A DNA stretch of 64,000 bases from NCBI GenBank assembly GCA_964017235.1, contig OZ024930.1, positions 29,392,614 to 29,456,613 of the forward strand. The letters run 5' to 3'. Origin of the DNA: Sabellastarte sp. h YS-2021. Lineage: Eukaryota; Annelida; Polychaeta; Sabellida; Sabellidae. Position numbers and translations under genes: made by a program. Positions 1 to 11,100 of this stretch are shown here, in pieces. The notes under the pieces were generated by a model. The model was not told the origin of the DNA and made no database searches. It saw only the letters and a program-made list of their open reading frames with translations. The stretch's first letter is position 1. Each line of letters begins with the position of its first letter.

Positions 1-967
1 TGTGATAAAGTAAACTGGGTAAAAGCTTGCCATACCAGATTATGATGCTTTGATTTTTAGAGGCTTAGAGTGTAATTTTATGTTCAGCATGTTTTTGATG
101 TTTGTTTTTAATAGAGGTAATGTTAGAGTGATTTCATAAATACTAGTATGCGGGTAGATTATTAGATTATTTTAACTTTGGCCTAAATAGCATTCTGGTA
201 TTATCTTTCATAGATGGCTAGGGCTTTTTCAGTTTGAGTAATCTAAATAAGATGACGTTAGTAGATAAAATAATAACTGGGTGTTCTTTTGGAAGTAAGT
301 TTTCGACCATTCATCTAATCTATTACATAATTTCCTTGATATTTCTTGCCTGTTTCTAACTGTATAACCAAGTACCCAAATAATTTTTTTATGTTTTATA
401 AACTGCTTAGTGTCTGAGCTGAAGCCACATAGCCACCTGCCTTTTTGGGGTACAGGCTGTTTCTACAGTGAACGTTCGACTACACCATATGATGTCATCA
501 AAACTGCTACACCTTTGACCCTGTTTGCTGCAGGTGTGTCATTAAAATTTAGTGATCTCTCACTGAGAACCACATATACAATGGCAGACATTTTAGCTTA
601 ATAAAGTTTCAACAAAGCAATGGTCAGTAAGGGTATGACAATAAAAGTGTTTTAAGTCCCAAACTGATATACATGATTGAGAGTGGTGAGTGCATCACCG
701 CATGTGTACAGATGTATAATGCAAGTGACATACAGTGGATCGTCATTAGGACGTCTGTGTGAGACAGTGGCTAAAGCATTGGAAAAACAATCCTTATTGT
801 TATTGAATTTACTGTTTAAGTCAAACAAGGTTGTTTTAAATGAAGCACATAAAATTTAGGATAAATTGTGTCAATAATTGTTTGTTAACTAACAAAAAAT
901 CAGTAAACTTAAAATGATAATTTCATGAATTGTCAAAATTATCATTCGGGTATTGGAACATTGCTTA

Positions 968-1215
968 GGGGGCCACAACAGCACAGTGGTAACACACTCA
1001 CCTCATACCTCTAAGATCACAGTTCGAATCCTGGCCTGACCTCATGTGAGAAAGCTGGTAGTTGCTTGCCATTGGCCAGCAGTTGGCCAACAGCAGAAGA
1101 GAACGTTTACTTACTGTATGTACTGGTTTTCTCTGCCCTTTCAACTAGCCCTCACAAATTAACCGATTAGGAACTAGGCGTGATGCATAACACTAAATAA
1201 AACAAATAAACAAGC
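968..1215 (+). repeat. tRNA-derived SINE, family A, old copy
   Basis: GGGGCCACAACAGCACAGTG, B box AGTTCGAATCC, then GAAAGCTGGTAGTTGCTTGC as in the other copies, ending in an AAATAAACAAGC-like tail. Much more diverged than the copies at 12358 and 34305. Confidence 0.8.
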
Positions 1216-1412
1216 AAACGTTTGTTAAGTCATTATTGAAATTCTGACGGATTCATTACATACCAACAGAATGTAGATCAAACTTTGACCACTTTTCTGC
1301 TGAAAGGAAGGAATCTAATATGACATCATTGAAATGATAATCTCTAAATTTAAAAAATTACTTATTATTTCAGGTCGTTGAATTGAGATATTTTATTTGA
1401 AAATTATTTTGA

Positions 1413-1560
1413 TGTCCTCGGTGGCCTAGTGGTTAGCAAGTTGGTATCTGATCATAGGCTATCACCTCTGTGTGAGTTCGAGTCCCACAAGTGACAATAC
1501 TGTGTACCTGTCCCAATATGACCCTGGCTGTTGAACATGACATAAAACTTTGACTTTGAA
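1413..1560 (+). repeat. tRNA-derived SINE, family B
   Basis: A box GTGGCCTAGTGGTTAGCAAG, B box GAGTTCGAGTCCC, body CAATATGACCCTGGCTGTTG, tail CATAAAACTTTGACTTTGA. The same family occurs at 54424-54572 and, as a 44-bp 3' tail, at 25676-25719. Confidence 0.85.
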
Positions 1561-2087
1561 AGCCATTTTAGTCGTGGGTTTAAGTGACCATGACTTTAAG
1601 TGGTAAAAGTTGGAAGATGCAATGAAGCTTTATAACCATCGATGATGCCCTGTTCAGCAATTGCCAACATTTCCAATGATCTAACCGTGTACACCTGTAT
1701 AAATGGAGTATGGATCACTGTTATTTTTGGTGTATCAAACCATATGACATGTGCCATTCGAGGTGACAGTATTAGTGTCAGAAAAATTTAATAGTTTTTT
1801 TTCTATCATACTCGGTAGCTACAAAAATTGTATCTAAATATATGGATCACTTCTTGAAATATCTAATCAGAGTAAAGCATCAGTATATCCCACATAATAT
1901 CGAAGGTTGAAGGAATTTACATCCGTTTTGGCGCCTAATGTCATTTCAGGACAGGCCTACAGTGCATCACCTAAGTTGTAACAGCTGACTTGAACAATGT
2001 GAAAGAAAACTCTGTTAAAATCGGTAACTGATGGCTCACTTATGCGCTCCACAAAATAGATAATAATGCTATATTGTCTATTTTCAG

Positions 2088-2189
2088 ATAAAATGATTCA
2101 TAAGAAAGATGAAAAAAACCCGATAGTGATCTGTGATTATGGCACTGCAGATGGAGGGGTGTCCTTGCAATTGATGAGGGATCTCCTAG
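2088..2189 (+). CDS. SABATH methyltransferase exon (SAM-binding)
   Basis: Acceptor tattttcag at 2079-2087, donor G|GTTCTT at 2190. Encodes about 34 residues with the SAM-binding glycine motif DYGTADGG followed by LQLMRDLL. The exon begins with two bases completing a codon and ends in phase 1. An LTR starts 17 bases downstream at 2207. Confidence 0.8.
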
Positions 2190-5100
2190 GTTCTTATTTA
2201 GAAATATGTTCCACAGCATTTTCTGTCTATTTTATAACTTATTTATTATTGATGATAATACTTATTTCTTATGAAAAGTCATATTAGTATAATTAGTTTC
2301 AGTATATATGTGTTTTATATTTGTTTATCAGTGTAAATATATTGTGTATCACTTGTTTAAAATTGATTGTTCTTTTATCTTTTGGGATATATTAATGAAA
2401 AAAGTACTAGCAACAGCACCAAGCCAAGCAACAATACCGCTAATCAACAGTGACCACTATTTGTTTAAACTGTGAGTGAATTCCAGCTCTGCACTGGCTA
2501 TTCTTATCTATACATCCCTGGTGTAGTTACCTATAGTGTAGTTACCTATGATATGGCTTGCACTTAATCTGTTCTCTAATATATTATTACTCATGCTCTT
2601 GTTTCTTGTCCTTTGACCCAGTTTAGATAACCTAACACATATTGTAGCTGACCAACCTAATTGATTATTTGACACGATTAATAACTGACCTAATTGTATC
2701 TGACTGTCCTAATTGATTATATGACACAGTTTTGGTAACCTTACCTGACATGGTTTAGATAATCTCACCTGACATAGTTCTTTCTGACCGAGTTTCCAAC
2801 TGACCTATCTTATTGTTCTAATTACCTGACATGGTTAAGATAATCCCACCTGACACAGTTCTCTCTGACCGAGTTACAGCTGACCTACCTTATTGTTCTA
2901 ATTATCTGACATAGTTAAGATAACCTTATCTGATATAGTTTTCCCTGACCAACTGTCCAGCTAACCTAACTCTACTTATCTAACACATATAAAATAACCT
3001 TTCCTGACATAGTTCTGTTTACCTTACCTCAATTCTTTACTCTATAAATGCTTTGTGATCTTGTATTATTGTGTGGTTGTTGCTTGGGTTGTGATACTGA
3101 TGATCTAGCTTACATCAAGAGTATTTCAGGAAATTAATCACAAAACATCATTCGGAGAACTCTTTGGAAATTCTTGTGATTTCAGTATTTCAGGAAATTA
3201 ATCACAAAACATCATTCGGAGAACTGTTTGGAAATTCTTGTGATTTGCTTTTGAATTTTGTTTTTGGAAGATTGTACATTGTGTATTTATATTTTGGAGA
3301 ACTGTTTGATGATGTTACTTTGCTTCTTGAAGACTGGATATTATCATCTTGAAAAATTAAAATAAACATCTTAAATTGTCAAATTGACTTTTAATCAACA
3401 AAGTGCCACCACCCGGTACATACGGACCCCCACAGAAAACAACTGTGGCACATGGTGGACAGGCCGGGTTACTTTAATTGACACAATTTGAGATATAAAA
3501 ATAAATTACATTGGATATTCTTTGTTTGGGAATATAAAGTCAGCAGGGCAATTCAGGGTGAGTTATTCTTTTGTGCTTCGTACATTTAAAATGGAGAAAA
3601 CTTACATACTATTTAACGGTCAAAACTTGATAACTGTGCAGCATTCTTATTTGATCAACTTGTTTGGAAAATCTATTAATCAAATCATTCATGAACTTTG
3701 CTAGGTAGCTTTTCATATAGAAGGTGTACTTATAAATGAGCCAGCCAAAGGAAAACTGATAATTTATGGAAAAAATGATGCTGAAGCTCTGAATGTATTG
3801 CTTACATACCTAGAAATGCAACTTTTATTAAGCCTATAAAGAACTGTTTTGATAATGAACTGTGAATATAAAATATATATATACATGTATATTAAAATTG
3901 ATGTTTTTAACGTGTTAAAATTGACTAAAATTTGGTTGCTACCTATTAGAATAGTGTTTTAAATGTCAACTTACAAACTTAGACTAGTACCAAGTCCGTG
4001 TTTTGTTGAAAAATTTGGTTGTTACCTATTAGAATAGTGTTTTAAATGTCAACTTACAAACTTAGACTAGTACCAAGTCCGTGTTAAGTACCAAGTACGT
4101 GTTAAAATTGACTAAAATTTGGTTGTTACCTATTAGAATAGTATTTTAAATGTCAACTTACAAACTTAGACTAGTACCAAGTCGAAAAGTTAGATTGCTT
4201 ACCCAAAATACTCTCGATAGCGAGAAAAATACTGAAATACAACAAGACAAATCTGCAGATTGGAAGTTTCACAAACACCAGCCACAGCCACCCCAGGGAC
4301 CAGTACCAACACCAGCATTTACTACAACAAAACATCTCAGTCAGGATTACCATTCACTTAAAGACGGTAAAGACCAAGGGCAAATTAACCTCCCACCTCA
4401 AAAGCTTGAAGAACCTGTCCAACATCCACCATTACAAATGGGTCCTGCGCCAGCTTAAGCAGCTGCTCAAGCACCTGCTCACCTTAACCTACTTGCTGTT
4501 TTGTTCAAACCTTCATGTTTCAATGGACTTCATCCAGAAACAGCAGTATGATGGTGGCATGCATTTGAACACTATGCAGCACTCAGTGGGATTCAAAACA
4601 ATGGCAGGGGCCACGGTGGCAGAGTGGTAACACTCTCGCCTCCCACCTCTGAGGCCGGGGTTCGATCCCGACCTGAAGTGGGAAAGCTGGTAGTTGCTTG
4701 CCGTTGGTTGGCAGTTTACAGTACAGAACCCTAACGAACTGTATGTACTGGTTTCCTCTGCCCTTCCAACTACCCGTCGTGATATGACCTGTACAGTGTT
4801 GAAAGCGACGTAATAAATAAATAAATAAATCAAAACTATGGCAGATGTACACTGTTGGGATTACTCCTAACAGGAAGTGCAGAGATTTGGTTTAACTCCC
4901 TACCTTTAGAAACCAGGGATGACTTTGAGACCCTAGAAGCTGCCTTTAGAGAAAAATACATAGCCGCCCAACATACTCAGCTTCAGAGACAGATGGCCGT
5001 CCTGAGCAGAACACAGAGACCTGCTGAAACCGTTGATGAGTACATAACTGACGCTCGATCCAAAATGGTTGATTACAATTACTTATTAATGGATTGCGGC

Positions 5101-8100
5101 CAGAAATCAAGTCCTTGGTAATGCAACATCTGCCCTTCGATGGACTGGATGAATTTGTCACCAAAGCAAGACATGTGGTGTCTGCCCTGAGAACCCAAAA
5201 TAGCCTGAGTCTTCCGGGTTATTTCAGTAAATTTGATGTCCAGTAACACCTGTGTACCTGACAAAGATGATCTTCAAAGGCAACAAATAACAGCTTTAAA
5301 GGTCAGCATGCAAGATCTCTCAGACAAGTTTGATAGCCTACACAAGCAATTATGTAGGGTCTCAACTGAGAAGATGAGACCCTATGTGCCTAATCAGAGA
5401 AGTAATTGGACAAGAGATCCAACTAAATCTGCCCCCTGACAACAAACTAAGCAACAAACATAGGCTGGATCACAAAAACTGACTCAATGCTGGAACTGTG
5501 GGAGAAATGGACATATACAGAACTGCAGGATGCAAAAGTTTGTAAGACGAGAGCCAGGAGTGTCAAGAAGAACAAGGTCTCCAAATGGCCGCTTCCGCAG
5601 TCCCCCATCTGCACCTGGACAACAGTTTAAGGGAAACTAAGTGACCCTGTTCCTAACTGGGGGTGGAGCAGGGTGACAAAGATGACGAAGATGAAGTTGA
5701 TGAGGATGAAGCAAACTAAACCAAGTGAGGTGGACACAAAAGAACAATCTGGTTTTACAGTGAACTCTTGTCTACAGACTAGTAAATGTACATTAAAGGT
5801 AAATATTGATGATTTTCAGCTTGAAGATTATAGTACATGCTTATTTTTCTCTAACACTGCCATATCACATGATCTTAGGATATGACTTGCTCAAAGAAGC
5901 CAGATTAACTATCAACTTTGGAAAACTTATAGTTCAACCACAAAAGACATATGTAATATCTGCCGCCACAGATACTGCGTAAGTGGTTTTTTTTTCGCTG
6001 GAAGTTAAGTTCGCGAATCAACACAGAAGGCTTGTTTCGCAGGAATTAATTTTCGCGGTGAAAGATACTTATTGTCGCCCAACAAAAAAGTGATCAGCTT
6101 ACATTAACTGTTAAACATTTACAAGAACCAATGATAACCTCTACCTACCCACTAAATCCCATGTAGTTATCACATAAACAAAACATACTGACTCACACTG
6201 ATGTACTGAGAAATGTGAGGATAAAAAACTTCCCGTTTATATTGTTAATCTTTTCTTAGCCGCATGATTGCAAAGCTTGGCTGGAGGAAAACACGCCTAG
6301 TGGGAGGTTATTGGTATAGAAGACAAATAAAGATGTTCATTGTGTGTGAAGTAACCTTGTACTGATGTTTTATGTGAGATGTTTTTCCCAAAGTTTTCCC
6401 TCCTGTTTTTACTTTCCAATGTTTTATACTTCTGGCTAAATGTCGTAATAAATCTTTCACGAATAAAACTGTGTGCTTATTTGTACTTCCTTTGTCAATA
6501 TTTATAATACAACGGATAAAAGGTGTGTCTTATAAAATTACACACTTGTTAGTGTGCACTATTTTATTCATGCATATAAATATCCACATTATCTGTGGAT
6601 ATCATGGCCTTAAGCGTGCATAAATATTGGCGAGAATTTAATTTCGCATTTAGTAGTAACTCGCGAATATAGCGAAAATTAATTCCGCATGAAAATAACC
6701 ACTTATACAGTATTACCATGAACCCCTGCAGTGAAACAGTTACTTGGGTAAAACTAACAGGACGTGTGGTACCAGGACTAGCCATACTAACTGCACATAA
6801 CAAGATTACAAGGCTTGGATTTTCTGCTGCACATTCACTCATCACCCTTGATGATCAGAAACCATGGGTACCAGTTCGGTTATTAAACCCTTATTCAACC
6901 ACAAGGACTGTTACAAAGGGGACAAAAATAGCCATTGCTGAAAGGTTAACCAAGGCTGACCACATTACTGAACTCTCACCGACTAACTTGAAGACTTCTA
7001 ATGCTGCTGTGAGGAGTCACCAAAAGGTGCGCTTCCATCCATCCGATGATTTTTGTGCGCTATTTGACTTGACCAGCTCAACCTTCAATACATAACAGAA
7101 ACAAGAACTTCTTTGCTTGCTGTGGGAATATGCAGATATATTCCTGAAAAAGGGTGACAAACTTGGATGTACAGATATTTTAGAGTTTGAAGTCAACCTG
7201 AAGGATGACACCCAACCCTTCAAGGCTGCTCCCTACAAAAGAAACCCAAAACTTGGGAAGGAGATCTTAAGACAGGTCAAAGAAATGCTAGAGGATGATA
7301 TTATATGACCAAGCACCAGCCAATATGGGAGTCCTGTGCTGCTTGTTTTAAAGCCAGATGGATCTTATCGCTTTGTAATTGATTATAGAAAACTGAATTC
7401 TATGACAATTCATGACAATTTCCCACTTTGCCACTTGTTGGATTGTCTCCAATCTCTTGGATCCTGCAGAGCAAAATTCTTCTCAACCATGGATCTTCAA
7501 TCGGGTTATTTCCAAGTACTCATTGCAGAGTCTTCCAAGAAGTATGCTTCACAAGTATATGTCACATGCTGCATTTGTGACACATGACGGCTTATATGAA
7601 TTTAACCGTATGAGTTTTGGCTTGACAAATGCTCCAGCATGTTTCACCCGACTTATGTCCAGAGTCCTTCAAAATTTAAACTGGGAAATTGCCTTGCTTT
7701 ACTTAGATGACATAATATGCTTCAGTAAGAACTTTGAGGAACACATTGCCAATTTGAGAACTATATTTGAGAGATTAAGAAGTGCCAAGTTCTTTGGACA
7801 TATTGTTTCTGAACAAGGTTTAGCCCCATTACCAGAAAAGTATTAAGCTGTCTAGAGTTTTCCAACACCAAGGTGAGTGTGTGATGTTAGAAGTTTCCTT
7901 GGACTTGTAGGGTATTACAGGAAATACATAAAGGACTACTCAAAAATAGCATCACCACTGACTGATCTTACCAAGAAGGAAGTAGCCTTTCAATGGACTG
8001 ATGAATGTGAATCTGCATTTCAGACACTCCAACAAAAGTTATTGGAAGCCCCAATTCTGGCTTATCCAGACTACAATAATGACTATACCCTGTATACTGA

Positions 8101-11100
8101 CGCCAGTTCTAAAGCAATTGGAATGGTTTTGTCACAAGTTCAGGATGGAAAAGAATGTGTCATCAGTTACGGAGGTAAAAAGCTAAGTTCAGCTGAGAAG
8201 AAATTCAGTACAACTGAACGAGAATGTTTGGCTGTTATAGTTGCTTCTAAGCACTTTGAGCCCTACCTCAGAGGTGTGCAAGTCACTGTGGTAACTGACC
8301 ATGTTGCATTAAAGTGGATTTTGAACCAGAAGAAACCAAAGGGTCGCATTGCAAGATGGGTAGCATTTTGCAGCAGTTTGATTATACTGTTAAACACCAA
8401 CCAGGCAAACAATTCGGGGATGCTGATGGCCTCAGTAGATGTGAATATGATGAAAATCCAGATGTTTCAGCAGAACCATATGAAAGTTCATTGACGCTGA
8501 TCTAGACAAAAAGATTTTCCCAAATGATACTAACTGTAGCCAAAAGACTGTGAATGTTGCCCCTTTAGAGTTCAGAGGCAGACGAACAAGACTGAAAGGA
8601 CAAACAATCAAACAAGAACCAAATCCAGTCATAATCTTGCCAAAGGTAGCATGGTCAAAAGACACTATCATAAAATGTCAACTGAAGGATGACTCTATAG
8701 CTCCCATGATCCAGTATTTGGAGGAAGGAATTTTGCCACATGACAAGAAAAAGGCCAGAAAAGTGATAATTTCAAGTGACTTCTACTTCTTAGAGGATAG
8801 TGTGTTATACCTCCTTCTTGATACCAAAAGTCAAGACCCCAAAAGACAGATAGAAGAAATAAGAGCTTGTTTAGTTGTTCCAAAGGAGCTAAAATTTGAC
8901 ATTCTAACTTATTCAACCCTCAGACTGAAATATTACTGGAAAGGCATGTACAGAGACTGCAAAAATTTTGTTGCCAAAAGTGCAGTACTAGAAAAAATCC
9001 AGCAAATCCTGTCAAGGCACCTCTGCAACCTTTGCCACCTGCAAGAATAAATGAAAGATGGGTAATGGACATTGTCCACATGCCGGTAACTCCAAGAGGA
9101 AACAAATATATTCTGACTTTGACAGAGTATTTCTCTAGATATGTTGAAGCCTTTCCTCTTCAAAACACTCAAGCAGTGACCATAGCTAGGATATTGGTTC
9201 ATGAGATTTGTTTCAGGTACTCTCCACCTCCAAAATTGCTGAGTGACCTTGGAAGTAACTTCATATCAGAAATTGTGAAGGAGACATGTTCACTGTTGGG
9301 AATTCTAAGGATTTATACCAGTCCTTATCATCCCCAGACTGATGGACTTTTAGAAAAATTTCACTCAACTCTTGCAAAGAATCTGTCCATGTATGTTACA
9401 AGAGAACACACTGAATGGGACCTGTATGTCAAAGGTGTCTGCTATGGTTACAACACATCTATTTGCATTGACTCAACACAATACTCACCATTTTATCTCA
9501 TGTTTGGCAGAGAACCATACAGTCCATTGGACACTATTCTTCCTGTGCACAAAGTGCCCTGGACACAATAGTTGATGAAGTTATCAAATTTGGACCTTTC
9601 AAATTATCTCACACTGAAATAGGATATTACTATCATTTGCAGGACATCTCTTACAAATTGGATCAACAACAACTTTTCATTAAAATCCGAATACCATTGA
9701 CTGCTACCACCACAGCCTTCACTCTCTACAGAGTACACAGTTTGCCCATATCGTTAAGTGCCAATCATAGTGACAAGACTTTTATAGAAATAACAAAACC
9801 TTATCTTGCTATTAGCTTTGATAACTTATTTTATATGATGTTATCTGAAGGTGAATACCAATGTTGTACTGGTAGCCATTTTAAGAGATGCAATCAAGCA
9901 CTCACTATGCTAGAAAGCAGCAGTCCAGACTGTGCTCTAGCACTGTTTTATGATCTTCCTAAGATCATCACTGAGTTGTGTCAGTTTACATTTGTGCCAA
10001 AATCTCATTCAAATGAAACACATATAATTACAGTTTCTGAGAATTCTTACCTCATTTCAAGTGAGGTTATTTATTGGATCCCAACTTGTCCCAATAAGGC
10101 CCCACTTCAAATTTTCACCTGTAAGTTATGTGTCATTAAATTACCCTGTGGATGTTCTTTAAAAGGACAAACATTTTTCATTCCACCAGTACTGCAAAAT
10201 TGCCATCATACAAAATTCCCTGCAATCAATCACACCCTTAATTTGGCTGCACTGTTTCACTTTTATAAGGACAATGACTGCCTCCACAATTTAACATCAA
10301 AATCATTTTTTGCAAAACCTGTGTCCCCAGATTTGCCAAATATAAATATTGTTTCCAAGGAATTTAACAATGTAGTGAAACAGGAAGACAAAGTGAAATT
10401 CTCATTGTCACATATTGCTGACAGCCTCGAAATCAATAAAAAGATGTATTCTAATGATATATCAAGATTCAGTGATGATCTTGGAATTCTTTCCAAACCA
10501 GGAATGAGCACTAGCATATCCATTGTTACATGCCTTAACTTTATCTTAGTTGTTGTTGCTTTCGCCTTTACCACAAGTATCTATTGTAGAATGATGTTAT
10601 TGGTTAGATGTGCAAGCGCCCTTAATTTTGTATATGCCTCAACCACACCAATTGACTCTACTCCTATGTTACAAGTTGACAATACTTATTTATTCATATT
10701 TATTTCATTTGCTGTCTTTGCCATAAGCTTTCTGTATGCTCGGTACCATTTTCAGAATGAATACGACCTTAAGAAAATTCCACACACTAAAGTTAGTGTA
10801 GTTCTGTTTGGTGCAGATAGATATTTGCCCCTTGAAGTAACTCACACAGGAGTTCTAGCTACTGATTTAACACTTGTACCAGAAAACCACCCAAAACTTG
10901 ATGTCACTTGTTCAGTCATCAGTAGATCTGTAAGAATTGAATGGGAGAGATTTTCACTGAAGTCACATCACGACTACTCTCATCAATTCCCAAAACAATT
11001 AAAGATACCTTTGAGAAAATTATTTACTGCAAAAAGGATAATTAACAACTTAACCAAAATGCAATTAATTGCATGTACTCTGGATGACTATGTTGAGGTC

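Larger units (their letters stand above)
1..2087. other. Upstream DNA or first intron of the SABATH gene
   Basis: Apart from SINEs at 968 and 1413, I see no supported gene. Short open frames at 410-601 and 677-859 have no recognisable domain or splice support. The first coding exon of the methyltransferase is expected upstream of or within this stretch but was not recognised. Confidence 0.5.
2207..3452 (+). repeat. 5' LTR
   Basis: Matches 15634-16804 almost throughout. It contains degenerate tandem units (about 2640-3000) built on CTGACATRGTT / CTGACC motifs, a TATAAA at 3043-3048 and AATAAA at 3361-3366. A unit of about 64 bases (about 3121-3250) is duplicated here but single in the 3' LTR, explaining the 75-bp length difference. 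Confidence 0.92.

Noticed and set aside
410-859. First exon(s) of the SABATH gene
   Set aside because: The two short frames show no family motif and no convincing splice sites.
966-1040. tRNA gene
   Set aside because: A and B boxes are present, but no cloverleaf forms and the same sequence recurs with a SINE body and tail; likewise at 1413, 4607, 12358, 34305 and 54424.
2190-2287. Coding continuation of the SABATH exon
   Set aside because: The frame runs on into the LTR and loses family similarity; the donor at 2190 gives the right phase for the next exon.
10263-10574. Minus-strand 103-codon ORF
   Set aside because: Antisense shadow of the env-like frame with no domain of its own.
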